64,000 nt of DNA from Kingdonia uniflora. Its lineage: Eukaryota; Streptophyta; Magnoliopsida; Ranunculales; Circaeasteraceae. The DNA is taken from contig JACGCM010002205.1 of the NCBI GenBank assembly GCA_014058105.1, positions 1,612,001-1,676,000 of the forward strand. The letters run 5' to 3'. The notes under the pieces were generated by a model. That model made no database searches, was not told where the DNA came from, and saw nothing but the letters and a program-made list of their open reading frames with translations. A program made the translations under genes and the position numbers. Positions 45,985-57,978 of this stretch are shown piece after piece. How positions within the stretch are numbered: the first letter of the stretch is position 1; every line of letters begins with the position of its first letter.

Positions 45985-47165
45985 AATTTTTGACTTCGCC
46001 TTGGATTGTTGACTCGAGGTGCCACCGATAATATGACTGGTATGTCTTCTCTTTTCCGGTCTTATGTATCTAGTTCATGGCAACGAATTCTTCGTCTTGT
46101 CAGTGGAACTAATACTCATATTACAGGGAAGGGTTGTATCCAAATTACAGATTCCCTTTCTTTACTCGATGTCCTTCATGCCCCTCAGTTGGATACTAAT
46201 CTTATTTCTGTTAGTAAGATTATCAAAAATAAAAACTGTAATATAACTTTTTTTCCTGGTTATGTTGCTTTTTAGGATCTGTTATCACAGAAGATGATTG
46301 GCAGTGGGCGTGAAGAGGGTGGTATTTATTTCTTTGATGGACCTGTCTCTTCTATTTCTTCTCAAGCTCTTCAGTTAAACTTTGTGTATAGTAGTAAAAA
46401 TGTAAACCAGGTGCTACGTTGACATCACCGATTGGGTCATATTTCCTTTGAGTATTAACATTTTTGTTTCCGTCTTTCTTTTATAAAGTATCCATGCCTG
46501 ATTTGTCTTGTGAGACGAGTGAACTGGCTAAACATCACTGTAGCACGTATCCACAGAGTATTAATAAAACTCCATCTTGTTTTGATATTATGCATTCAGA
46601 TAATTGGGTTCCTACCCCCGTTACCTCTAGTTTAGTATTTTGTTATTTTGTGTTGTTCATTGACGATTTTTTGAGGTGTACTTAAGTTCATTTGATGAAA
46701 TCCAATGATGAAGTCTTCTCTATTTTTTTAGACGTTCACCTCAATGGTTCAGACTCAGTTTGGGAAAACTATTAAAGTTTTTCGTTCTGATCAAGGTGAG
46801 GAATTTATGTCTTAAGGTCTTCACAAATTATGCAATGTCAATGGCATTGAGCATCAAACCTCCTATACGAAAACTCTACAGCAAAATGGCAAATCAGAAA
46901 GGAAAATCATCATATTTTATTGGCATGAATGTCCCCTCGCATTTTTGGTCTAACGTTATTCTTGCGGCGATATTTTTTATCAACCAGTCTCTGTCTCGAG
47001 TTCTTGGGTTTTGCACCCCATATTCTATTCTTTATCCTGATCGTTCTGCTTTTCAGATTCTACCTCGTGTTTTTTGGTATCTGCTTTGTCCAAGTCACTG
47101 GGTCAGCCTCTAAACTAGATCATTGTGCATTGAAATATGTTCCTAGGTTACTCTCATGCCCATAA
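45985..47165 (+). pseudogene. Copia element 1 protease and integrase
   Basis: 'SPWIVDS' near 45995 is the aspartic protease start, with the catalytic triplet becoming DSR where DSG is expected. 'GKGCIQITDSLSLLDVLHAP' and 'NLISVSKI' follow. The pre-integrase block has 'HHRLGHISFEY'. The integrase core shows 'FIDDFLRCT' and, in a different frame, 'FRSDQGEEF' and 'QQNGKSERK'. Frameshifts separate the pieces. Confidence 0.8.
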
Positions 47166-47799
47166 GAGTTATAGGTGCTTTTATCCCTCATCCCTTAGTC
47201 ATTTAACCTTAATGGACGTTACTTTCTTTAAACACGCTCTATTCTTTGCAGGCGGTGTTCTCTCTCAGGGATAGTATTTTCCAGTTCGTCATCTACCTTC
47301 AAACGATTTATCTACTCCTTCAAATCTACTTCCGTTTATTATTCTGTGTGAGTCTGCAATCCCATATTTAATTTCACCTTTGGTTTAACGTCCTTTACAG
47401 GCTTATACTCGACGATATCTAAGACGTCATCCTCCTACTCCAGACTGCCAAACATCCTCTGTACCTCTAAGTCTGCCACCTGCCACTGATTCACTTTTAT
47501 CAAGTATTGGGCCTTTTCCTACCTCTTCTATACCAGTTACTACTGATGATGATTCACATGTTTCTAATAGTAATGATGATAGACCTATTGTTATTCGAAA
47601 AGATAAGCGTAATACCAGGAAGCCTGATAGATATTCAAATTTAGCAATTTATTCTATTACTGATTATACTTTAGATAATCGCTTATCTCCTACTTACAGA
47701 GCATTTCTAGCTTCTCTCTTTTTGGTTGATATACCACATACATTGGCAAATGCGTAAGCTAAACCTCATTAGAAGGCTACGATATTAGAAGAATTACAT

Positions 47800-48630
47800 G
47801 TATTGGAGATCAATAATACCTGGTCATTGGTTTCTTTCCAGCCTGGACGTACAACAGTCGGATGCCAATGGGTATTTATAGTTAAAGAAAATCCAGATGG
47901 AACGGTAAGAATGTTCAAAGCTCGGTTAGTGGCCAAGGGGTATGTACAAATACATGGTGTTGATTATCAAGAGACGTTTGCTTCTGTAGTCAAGATGAAT
48001 ACTATTCGACTCATCTTCTCTATTGTTACATCGAAATCGTGGCCCCTTTTCCAGATAGATGTGAAGAATGCATTTCTGAATGGAACGTTGTAGGAAGAGG
48101 TATTTATGTCTTCACCTCCAAGTTTTCATCCCGCTTCTGCTTCAGGCTTGATATATGAGTTAAGAAAGTCCATCTATGGGCTTAAGCAGTCTCCTCGTAC
48201 TTGAACTAATACATTTGGTACCACGATGAATGACTTTGGTTATGTTCTGAGTAGTGCTGACCATACCTTATTTCTTTAACATTTTGGTGGGAAGATTGTT
48301 GCATTCCTTGCCTATGTTGACGATATTGTTATTACAGGAGATGATATTTAGGGTATTCGTGACATGAAATCTTATCTCTGTACCCGTTTTTAGGTAAAGG
48401 ATCTCAGCTCCTTGCGTTATTTCCTTGGGATTGAAGTTGCTCATTCAAGTTCTGGTATTTTTATCTCTCAGAGAAAGTACATTCTTGATCTTCTCTCTGC
48501 TTCAGGACAGGTTGTGTATCGCCGTGCTGATACACCTCTAAAGTATAATCATCGCCTAGCCGACTTTAAGGGGGAGTTATTATGGGACAATGGTCAGTAC
48601 CAACAATTTCTTGGGAAACTCCTCTATCTT
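47800..48630 (+). pseudogene. Copia element 1 reverse transcriptase (part before the gypsy insertion)
   Basis: 'NNTWSLVSFQPGRTTVGCQW', 'FKARLVAKGYVQIHGVDYQE' and 'FQIDVKNAFLNGTL' open the RT domain. Then come 'SIYGLKQSPRT', the catalytic 'AYVDDIVITGDD' (about 48310-48345) and '[20 protein letters not shown]'. Stops occur at about 48091, 48202, 48278, 48349 and 48393. The coding sequence halts at 'LGKLLYL', where the gypsy element begins. Confidence 0.88.
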
Positions 48631-49120
48631 TAATCCACAATACGATAGAGAAGCTCTAGTTAGCAGAAAAGTATGAAGAACGCCAAATTTATTAGGAAAA
48701 ATAAGAGATTCAATTGCTTAAACGAAGTAATTACAATAATAAAACTCTAAACCCTAACCTTCTTCCTTAGAACTCTTCTATTGAACTAACATAGATCTAA
48801 CAATGGCTAGCCTTGCCCCTTTAATAAGGATTACAAGTCTTAGTTACCAAAATAAGACAAATATGCCCTTAAACGCCCAAAGAGAAAAGCTGAATTGCGC
48901 CTCTGTTCTAACAGAATAAGTTTTTGTTCGAATAAAAAAAATGTATTCGAATAGACTTTAATCTATTCGAATAAAACACCTCAGGCCAAAATGTATTCGA
49001 GCAAAAAACAATTATGTTCGAAAAGATCAGAAGTTGTTTGAACAACTCCAAATCTCGTTCGAACTACTTTTGGTTAAAATTGAAAAAAACTTCTTTTCTT
49101 CTTTAGATCCTTCTGGATCA
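48631..49120 (-). repeat. Gypsy 3' LTR (long version, with TTCGAATA palindromes)
   Basis: It matches the other LTR at both ends but contains about 90 extra bases at about 48925-49020, holding several 'ATTCGAATA' words. The shorter LTR has a single 'GTTCGAATAG' there. Confidence 0.88.
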
Positions 49121-49656
49121 TGGCTCCCACCTTTAGGAGCCTTGAGGTCCTGCTCAAGCAAGAACTAGAGATGTAGGAATGCGGCAATCCCTATTTCCCT
49201 ACTGTACCACTTTGACTTACTTAGTAGCTGACCTTTCGTCCCAATACAGAATGACTCAATACCACCACATGTCTTGCCTTGCAACAACTTTCGGGAAAAT
49301 ACACTATGCCCCTTGGGATCATCATATCCTGCAACATACCCTGACCTAATAAAAGGCCGTATCTACATAGAAACCAACATAGCAGAAGTAGTTGGTAATG
49401 GGGGTCGAGAAAATCTATCAGCCATTTTGTTGTCCACTCCCTTCTTATACTACATAATTAAGGGAAATTGTTGGAGATACGACATCCCCTTCATCTGGCG
49501 AGCTTGTTGCAGCTTGGACTGTGTAGCTAAAAATTAAAACAGTTTGTGATCAGTATGTACCACAACCTCCTCTTGCAACGTCCCCATGCCGGTTGGTTGA
49601 ATATAAGACGTTATCATAGTAGACAACACTTTAGCCGACGTACCCTTCTGAACCGG

Positions 49657-51376
49657 TCAAACAGATAACACAAATTTACCGCTCGCATTAACCAACCGCT
49701 TCACTTGAGTCATTGATACTAAATTAGGCATAGTGACATGCTCCATACAAGCATTGATATGGAAATTCTTTCCCTCCTTCATAAGACGATACTTATGAGC
49801 TCTACGGTAATGAATCGCATCTCGGACCCCAAGATAAGGGCTACCCAAGATAACCTGACACACATCCAAAGGAACCACCTCACACGTCACCTCGTCAATA
49901 AACCTTTCAGTGATCGCAAACCTGAATGTACACTGCATCATGATCATCAAATCTACATCTTTCTGAATCTACCCCAAACCACGGCTTAGGATGAGTTGCA
50001 ATCGTCAAACCCATCTTCTTCACCAACGTCTCAAAAATTAAATTTTTCTGACTACCCGAATTCACAATGGCCTCGACTAAACTCTGCTTCACCTGAATAC
50101 TTACATGAAAACGTTTTTCCCGACTCTCCTTCTCGGTAGCTAAATTCTGCTGAAACATAAGTATAAGCTTAGGATTTAGTTTAACTAAATTCGGGAGATA
50201 GGTCATCTTAGACAAGTTTTCATCACACTTATGGATGTTAAGCTGTATGCAAACTTGAATCTGTTTACCTTCAGGGGCAATCAAAAGTGTTCTTTCCAGG
50301 GCTCTTCTCATCCTTTGGCCTAAGCTCCGGGTGAAGTTTCCAACAATAATTATAAATATGCCCACTCTCCTTACAATGATTGCAATAAAGCTCCCTGGAT
50401 GAAGACCCCTCTCATTTGGTTTCTCCCTTATGCTTGTTTTTCTAACTAAACTTGTACCCCGATTTGATCTTGTCATCTTCTTTGTCACTCTTCAGTACTT
50501 GCCTTCAATGGTAATTGCCTTCACGGTAGCGTCCTTGATATTGGCCACAGTAAAGAACTTCAACTCTCTCATAATGGACTTCGACAAGCCCCCTGTGTAC
50601 TTCATGAACACCTCATACTCGTCTACATCAATGTCCAAAACCAACGCTTGGTTATGAAACGCCGTAGTGTACTCCTGTACGGATTGCTCAAACTTTTGGC
50701 ACAAATTGTACCATTTATACTATCTTTTTCGCTCATACCCAATCGGATAAAACTGTTTTTGTACTAATACCCTAAATTCTTTCCAACTCAAACTTCCTAC
50801 ATCATGGCGTTTCCGATAAGATTTCCACCACGTGAGTGCATGACTTGCGAATTTCAACATAGCAAAGCATATTTGCTAAGCATTGGAGTATTTGTAAACG
50901 GAAAAATAAGTTTATAACCTATCTAACCAATTATCTAACTTCTCGGCATCGATTGAACCGTCGAATACCAAAATTTCAATCTTAAAATTGATACGAAGAT
51001 TACGTATAGAATTCGATGACTTACTAATACCCAATCGCTCCTTATCGGATTCGACATCACTAGAATAACTATCGATTTCCATAAAATCGTCATCTCCATC
51101 CACCTCCATAACCCCTTTCCTCCTCGAGCGGCCTCGCCGTGTCGCCGAAGCGGAAGCCTTCGCGAGGTTCGTGAGACGCAATTATTCTGCCAACTCCCCT
51201 ATATTAAAAGTTAAATCTAAAACTATCGTTTCCAAAGTTGTAAGTCGATCGTTGGAATCTTCCATCTCCAAATCGTCTTTCGTCTTCGAATTAGGTTTGC
51301 AATGAATCGTCAACGTACTCACCAGCTTCTCCTTCATTTGGTTGAGATGGTCACGTGGAGAGACCATAAACCACAA
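49657..51376 (-). pseudogene. Gypsy gag-protease polyprotein, broken
   Basis: On the minus strand, gag pieces 'FDGSIDAEKLDNWLDRLE', then 'CQKFEQSVQEYTTAFHNQAL' and 'FMKYTGGLSKSIMRELKFF', are typical Retrotrans_gag. In another frame a CCHC knuckle can be read ('CNHCKESGHIYNYC', about 50350-50390). The retropepsin reads 'LVEAIVNSGSQKNLIFETLV', with Asn where the catalytic Asp of DSG is expected, then 'VPLDVCQVILGSPYL'. At least four frame changes or stops occur. No reverse transcriptase or integrase follows before the LTR. Confidence 0.85.
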
Positions 51377-51415
51377 TCAACCCCCGAAGATTGTAACTGG
51401 AAAACTAATACCACT

Positions 51416-51815
51416 TAATCCATAACACGATAGAGAAGCTCTAGTTAGCAGAAAAGTATGAAGAACGCCAAATTGATTGGGAAAAAATAAGAGATTCAAT
51501 TGCTTAAGCAAAGAAATTACAATGAAAAAGCTCTAAACCCTAAGCTTCTTCCTTAGAACTCTTCTATTGAACTAGCATAGATCTAACAATGGCTAGCCTT
51601 GCCCCTTTAATAAGGGTTACAAGTCATAGTTACAAAATAGGACAAATATACCCTTAAACGCTCAAAGAGAAAGGCTGAATTGCACCTCTGTTCGAACAGA
51701 ATAAGTTTATGTTCGAATAGGCCAGAAGTCGTTCGAACAACTCCAAATCTTGTTCTAACGACTTTCGGTTAAAATTAAAAAAAACTTATTTTCTTCTTCA
51801 GATCCTCATGGATCA
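51416..51815 (-). repeat. Gypsy 5' LTR (short version)
   Basis: Near-identical to 48631-49120 apart from the ~90-base difference and scattered substitutions. It starts TAATCCATAACACGATAGAG on the + strand and ends CATGGATCA. Confidence 0.88.
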
Positions 51816-51820
51816 ATCTT

Positions 51821-52440
51821 TCTCTTACCCATCCCGATATTGCATATGCGATTGGAGTTCTTAATCAGTTTATGCACAAACCGCACGCACACCTTCCTCA
51901 TCTCCAGGCAACTATTCATGTTTTTCAGTATCTTAAGGGGTGTTCTGGTCATGGTGTTTTATTCTGAGATCGTAGTCATTCTCGAGTCGAGGCTTGGGCT
52001 GATGTTGACTATGTATGTTTATTATTCGATCGTTGCTCCACTTCTGGGTATTGTACAGTTATTGATGGTAATTTGGTTACATGGCGGAGTAAGAAAGAAG
52101 ATGTTTCCAGGTCCAGTGCAGAAATCGAGTACAGGGCCACGGTTCAAGGTGTTTATGAGTTGATATGGCTTAAGCGTCTTCTACAAGAGCTTTGGATACC
52201 GGTATCTTCCTATAACGCTCTATTGTAACAACAAATCTGCTATTAGCATTTTGGCTAATCCGGTGCTACATGATCGTACCAGGCACATTGAGGTTGATCG
52301 CTACTTCCTGCATGAGAAGCTTAAATTTGGACAGATTCAGACTCTATGTTTCTACTTTGCAACAGCTCGCAGATTTTTTCAAGAAAGTCATTAGTAGCAG
52401 ATTATTTTTAGATGTTTTGTCTAAGCTGGTCATATAGGAT
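51821..52440 (+). pseudogene. Copia element 1 RNase H part (after the gypsy insertion)
   Basis: The frame resumes with 'SLTHPDIAYAIGVLNQFMHK', 'ATIHVFQYLKG', then 'WRSKKEDVSRSSAEIEYRA' and 'DNKSAISI', 'HDRTRHIEVDRYFLHEKL'. These are RNase H landmarks of copia polyproteins, in several frames. Confidence 0.85.
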
Positions 52441-52450
52441 ATTCATGCTC

Positions 52451-52595
52451 CAGCTTGAAGGGGAATGTTAGCAAGGCTATTTTATGTTCTTTTAGTCTCA
52501 CATTGGTTATTCATAGAAGTAGTTTAATATCTCTCTCCTATATATAGAGAGTATAATGCAACCTAAATAATTCAATTCAATAATAATAATTTTCT
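52451..52595 (+). repeat. Copia element 1 polypurine tract and 3' LTR
   Basis: CAGCTTGAAGGGGAA (52451-52465) is followed by TGTTAGCAAGGCTATTTTAT (from 52466), which keeps the canonical TG start. The LTR match ends in the AAT repeats at about 52590. Confidence 0.75.
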
Positions 52596-52699
52596 CCCTC
52601 TAATCTATTTATACAATCTTATCTTATTAATGGAGGAATCTGTCTTGATTAGAGTAAACCATCTGATTCCACAATTACGAGAAGATAGAAGAAATATTG

Positions 52700-53746
52700 T
52701 GAGAAGTTGATCTTGCTTTAATTCAGGACGTCAAACACAGGCCTAAACCCGTTGTAAACGAAGCCGGTGGAATCCCCTTTATTGACCTCTCTTCATACAA
52801 TGATCCAATTGCCCTTGATGCTCTTGTTGCTGAGATCGGCGATGCATGCAAGGATTGGGGATGTTTCCAAGTGATCAACCATGGCGTGTCATCCGATCTT
52901 CAAAAAAGAGTTGAGATTACGTCGAAGAAGTTCTTTACCGCTCGAGGTGAAAAGGTGGGTGAAAATAGATGAGGGGCATCCTCTTGGATATTAGGATACT
53001 GAGAACTCCAAGAATATGAGACTGGAAAGAAGTGTTTGATTTCACGGTTGTCAATCCAGCAGTGGTGTCGGCCTCACATGAAGACGGAAACGAGGGTGTT
53101 GAGGAAATTTGGAACCAGTGGCCTGATAACCCTTGCGAATTAAGGGAGGTATGCGAAGATTATGCTCAAGAGTCTGAGAAACTAGCATTTTGAAATTTCC
53201 ACTACTAGAACTAATCTCAAAGAGCTTAGGATTGCCCACAAAGCGATTTAATGGCTTATTTGCAAACCATACAAGCTTTATCCGGCTAAGCCACTACCCT
53301 CCTTGCCCAATGCCCAACGCCTCATTTAGCTCTTGTGATCGGGCGACACAGGGACCTTGGAGCCCTAACAGTACTTGCACAAGACGATGTTGGTGGCCTC
53401 GATGTAAAAAAGCAAAGATGGTGAGTGGGTTAGGGTTAACCCCACCCTGTTCATACATCATCAACCTTGGCAACTGCTATTAGGATCGAGCAACGACAAG
53501 TACGTGAATGCGGAGCATAAGTTGACAGTGAACTCGATGAGGGAACGGTTTTCCATTCCTTTCTTCTTCAATCCCTCAAACGACATGATGGTGAAGCCTA
53601 TAAAGGAGTTAGTAAATGAGTGTAATCCTAGTAAATATACAGAATTTAACTGGGAGGGAAATTCTTTGAGACCAAGGATGTCCGGAATTATAAGAAGCGT
53701 GAGGTCGAAAACCTCCAGATTCATCATTTTCAGGATATCTGATTAA
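52700..53746 (+). pseudogene. 2-oxoglutarate/Fe(II)-dependent dioxygenase pseudogene
   Basis: The sequence reads 'RPKPVVNEAGGIPFIDLSSY', 'VAEIGDACKDWGCFQVINHG', 'FNGLFANHTSFIRLSHYPPC', then 'GRHRDLGALTVLAQDDVGG', 'AEHKLTVNSMRERFSIPFFF' and ends near 'IRISD'. This is a plant 2-ODD of the DOXC type, close to DMR6-like/DIN11-like members. The iron ligands (HxD as HRD, and the distal His in 'AEHK') and the 2-oxoglutarate RxS ('RFS') are retained. However, at least six stops or frame changes separate them. The normal length is about 340-360 residues, so nearly the full gene is here. It abuts the copia 3' LTR. Confidence 0.85.
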
Positions 53747-54659
53747 TTTTTCCCTTCTTTTCAAAGATTAAAGATGAAACTTGAAAATATTGTTGGGCTA
53801 TGTTGGGTCAGTTGGGTGCAATATTGATACAAATGTTATTTAGATATCAATCCTAATTCAAATAATATGATGCTTCTCTAATGTGATCTTTGATATTGAA
53901 TTGTACATCACGGGGGAAATTTTCCAATTTTCCCAACTTAAAACGTTCCTTGGAGTCCTTTGGCTTCTGTAGCGCATTCCTCAATAATGCAATTGGTAAC
54001 AGAAACACACATTATTACACTATGGAAAAAAGAAAAAAAATCCACGGTGGGCGATGATATAGATTAACTTATAGGCTCTACTAGAAATGTATGTAATTTG
54101 TTTCCGATGATTCAGACAATAGCTAATATTTTGATTAGTAAGCTTCAATCTAATCAAATATATGAATCTAGTGAGTGGTAACTGGTAAACGTAAATATAT
54201 GAATCCAGTGGTAAACGTGTTACACATTGGTTAACCTAAGCCACCTGGTAAATCAACAGGGTTGTGTTGTTTATGTACTACCATATGCCCGTGGCTCACC
54301 AGTTATTCTCAATCATGTAGATGTTGAACCATTTACAAGGAGAGAAAGAAATTGTAGTCCTCAATTTGATTTCTAGAATCTTCCCATTTTAGTTTTCAGG
54401 CTTGAAGTATGAACATACTGGCACATCTTTAGGCCTTTAATGTAAGATAATCGTGTGTATGAAATAGCCCTCAAACTCAATTGCTTCTAAAGGATCATCT
54501 TGAAAGTTCCAGAACGCTTGAGACGAACCAATTTCGATTGTTTTAGGTCTAAATCTAAAGGTTTTAATTCCTTTGAATTAATGATCTGTATTTAACCTAA
54601 ATCAAGTTGATTCAATTAACTAATGTCAAGCAAGCAGTTGGAAACATAAAGACATGGGC
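53747..54659. other. Non-coding spacer
   Basis: I see no gene, repeat pair or terminal structure here. The sequence is AT-rich with many stops in all frames. Confidence 0.45.
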
Positions 54660-55653
54660 AAAGATTTTTAACCCTGAGAGAAACCTTTCTCAAGAGAAAA
54701 ACCCACAGGTCGCTATCGAATCACTCGACAACTAAACAATCCACTATGAAAAAGAATTACAAGAGTGTAACTACTTACAGACTTGATAAACACATCCCGT
54801 GGTTATCTCTCTTCTAATCAAGCTCCTAGCAACCAATTCCTCGTTCTCGCAACGCCCTGCCTCGGATAGCACACCAAACCTTCAAAGCTTGAATCGCTCA
54901 AGTTCTTCAATCCATAATCAGGGTTTCTTGATTAATGATGATTGATTCAAGATATGAGTATTTTAATTCTTTCTTGAATCTCTCAAAAGTAATCTCTTCT
55001 CACTCTAAAAAAATAAGCCCTTGGAAAAATTGATTTTCGAAGTAAATTTTTTTTTTAAATGAAAATTGTCTTTTATTAGAAAACATAAATCACGGTCTCT
55101 GTTCGAATAGAAATAAATGTATTCGAATAGAAATTAAACTGAGTCAATTTATTCGAATAAAAAACAGACTGAAGCATTTTATTCGAATAAAATAAAATCT
55201 ATTCGAATAGAAATGTTCTCGGTTCTATTCGAATAGAATTTCTGTAATCTTAAAAATGGCATACTTATTACCTAGGCTTGATATTTATAAACAAGGAGTT
55301 AGAAACCCACTTACCTGTTCAGTGCCAGTCCAGCTATAGTTGCTCTACGTGCACTCACTGACGTTGGATAACCACGAGATCGTGCTGACACCTACTCTAG
55401 ACACTAAATGAAATAAACTACAAAATGGATGTTTCAATCTTCACCTTTGGTTCATTTTGTGCCAAAACTAGAACTAGGTAAGAAACAAAATATTACAAAC
55501 TCGATGAACTGACTCACTCACTGAACATCCATTCATAAAAGCATATCATCTGAAACCCTACACACTAAACAAGATACATCACGTAACCGTTCATATTTAA
55601 AATAAAGAATTCAGAGGACACATAGTACTTACCTGACGTACCTGAAGAACCAA
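54660..55653 (-). repeat. Putative 3' LTR of the Sirevirus-like element
   Basis: The segment lies immediately downstream (minus strand) of the purine tract. It contains six to seven 'ATTCGAATA' words (55095-55240) and leader-like sequence at 54690-54950. The left limit is an estimate from the usual LTR size of about 1 kb. Confidence 0.4.
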
Positions 55654-55667
55654 CTTTCCCCCTTTTT
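55654..55667 (-). other. Polypurine tract
   Basis: On the minus strand it reads AAAAAGGGGGAAAG. It sits where the plus-strand primer of a minus-oriented copia element should be. Confidence 0.6.
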
Positions 55668-55796
55668 GACACAGAAGAACAAAGGGTAAACAGATAAATA
55701 AATAAAAAGGAAAATGAAATTAAATCATAAATACCAAAATGTATAACATATATGGAAGAGTAGATATCATGGAATAGAATAATCATCTAGCAAAAG

Positions 55797-57978
55797 TGTA
55801 GCGCCCCGTTTTTTTTATATTTCACGTTGTGGCCGTAGTTTGTAGTTTAACTTGATTTCATCTTGTAGTATGGAATCTTAACTTTTGAGTTACAAACCCA
55901 TTCAAAACCCACCACCAAAATATTTTCCCCGATTCTCTCCATCTCTCCTTCTCCCTATTTCTCCTCTATTTCAAATACAATTGAAAACCCAACCCTAATT
56001 CCTAAACCCCAACCCCAAATTCCTAACCTCTCTTCTCCTTGCATTCTAGAGAGAGAAACAAACCCAAATCCCTAATTCGAAAACCCTCAACCCCTCTTCT
56101 AACTCAACTTCACCATTGCTAGCCGTTTTGAACCAGAAAATTAGATTGTTGGAGCATTGAGAACATAGTTCTCCTTTCGTATTAAACCACGGATTTGTCG
56201 ATTTAAGGCAAGTACCATTATTGCTTGTCATTGTCCATTGTAGATTAGGTATGCTATACCATGTTTAGTAAAATTACCATAACTCTAGTATGATCCTTAA
56301 TGTTCTAGAAACCTTGAGTAATTAAGTATGCCTTATCTTGAATTCAAAGAATTAGGGAATTGTATAGGTCTTTTAAAGATGTAAATTTAGTATAGTTAGA
56401 TGCGTACCTTAGTGTTATAAACTCATGTATTAAATTTCCCTTTTACTCAAGCATACTACTGTGAGAGTTTGAATACTAGAATGGGAAGAAGATATGGACT
56501 TGTTAGAAATTAAACTCAATATAATTATGAGTTGCTTCTGTTAGTAGTTATATAAGGCTATACTATTTTTCCTTTCATCCAAATAGTAACAGATACATTA
56601 TAACTCAAGACTCATCAAGTATATCCTAGAATAAAACTTGATTAATTTGAACAGTACCATATCATACTCAGATCATATATATATGTTTGTGGAATGTATA
56701 AAGTAACTTGTAATGATATAATAAGCCCATGGCTATATTGTTAGCATTAATAGTAATTAATTGGTGCCCTCATATCCAACCCTTAACCATAGTGCAGGTT
56801 GTAGCTTGATGTTCAATCTAAGGAGTACTAGTATAAGCCTATATAAGGTCATCGACAGAGTCCCCACTTGTATATTTGTAAGGGTAGAAAAGTCGTTGAG
56901 CATAAGATCGCCAATCATATGATATAGTCTCATTGCTTATAGAGCAAGGACAGATAGGTCATTTTGATTGAGTGTCGGTCTCTTAAATCATTCATGCATA
57001 GGATAACTTAGAGTCGTATACACAGTAGGGCTATGATGTCAGGGTCCTTGGGTTCGATTCCCTAAACAAAAGATTAGGTGACTGTTTATCAGTGTTCCAG
57101 GGTTGCAAGCCCCTAAAACTCTTCCCCAGTTACATATCGGCTTTGTTATTCTTTGTGAATACTCCCCGTGGGCATAGATCCCTGAAAGTGAAAATAAATC
57201 AGGCTTTAGACCTGTAGGTTGAAACTCCTTGAGCACCTTGATCCGGTGATTTCTCCGCTAATTCCTGGCTCACTAAAAAGGAATCCGTCAATCCCTGGCT
57301 CGACAATAAAGGATACGCTTCTGTTGAGGACAGAAGGGTGCGAGAGTGTGGTCCCACTGAATTAAAAGTGACCCTGTGTACATCGTTTGTTAGTTATCTC
57401 CCACACCTAATAATAATAATAATAATACTTTACAATTATTTATAATACTGGTTGGCGCCGACGCTTAAAAACAACATTAATAATTGGACCTCACTTCCTC
57501 AATGCATTGCATCATTTTTATATATATAATATTATATCACACTAGTACTTTTGTATAATAGATCGGTCTGTCATGTTCAGTGACCGGTAATAATTGTGCG
57601 TACTAGACGCCCTGTGCGCTATATTTTTCAGGAGGTCGAGCACAGTAGGTTTTTGCTTAGTGAGGCTTGGTTGATCATTTTCGGGATTCTTTGGATCGCT
57701 GAGCTGTCGTAGGGTATTTATAATATTTATTTCATATTTCATTATCGTAGTTTTATTCTCGTTTTTAGAGTTAGCAGAGATTTTATTCACTTTAATCCAT
57801 TTATTCATTTAATTTATATTGAGTTATTTTCCGCTGCGTTTCTTTGATAAGTAGATGTAGTTAATTTCTTTAGAAATATATTACATCTGTGGGGTTTCAT
57901 CCGTGGGATGCCCGACTTGTCAAGCCTTAGAATGTGCTTTATGATCTATTATCAAAAAGTGGATTTTGGGGCGTGACA
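55797..57978. mobile_element. Solo-LTR-like insertion (2182 bases) with 5-bp TSD
   Basis: It starts TGTAGCGCCCCG and ends GGGGCGTGACA, that is TG...CA with short inverted ends matching the 'TGT.ACGCCCC' ends of many plant gypsy LTRs. AAAAG is duplicated at 55792-55796 and 57979-57983. No gag or pol sequence is present inside, so it is best read as a solo LTR, although a non-coding terminal-repeat element cannot be excluded. The region 57000-57340 contains repeated 'CCCTGGCTC'/'AATCCCTGGCTCG' phrases. An (AAT)n run lies at 57408-57427. Confidence 0.8.

Larger units (their letters stand above)
48631..51815 (-). mobile_element. Short Ty3/gypsy element (gag-protease only, 3185 bases) with 5-bp TSD
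   Basis: LTRs at 48631-49120 (490 bases) and 51416-51815 (400 bases) bound it. ATCTT is duplicated at 48626-48630 and 51816-51820, and the flanking copia RT reading frame is continuous once the insertion and one ATCTT copy are ignored. Read on the minus strand, the LTRs begin TGATCC and end GGATTA. A primer site like 'TGGTATTAG' (similar to initiator-Met tRNA) follows the 5' LTR, and a purine tract 'AAAGGTGGGAGCCA' precedes the 3' LTR. Only gag and protease are encoded, so the copy was non-autonomous or internally deleted. Confidence 0.92.
44511..52600 (+). mobile_element. Degraded Ty1/copia retrotransposon (element 1), split by a gypsy insertion
   Basis: The two LTRs (44511-44645 and 52466-52595) share 'AACAAGGCTATTTTATGTTC'-like and 'TAGTTTAATATCTCTCT' segments. 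Between them are gag, protease, integrase, RT and RNase H in copia order, all with multiple stops. The gypsy element at 48631-51815 lies inside the RT-RNase H region. A purine tract AGCTTGAAGGGGAA precedes the 3' LTR. LTRs of only about 135 bases and scattered stops indicate an old, short-LTR copia copy. Confidence 0.88.
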
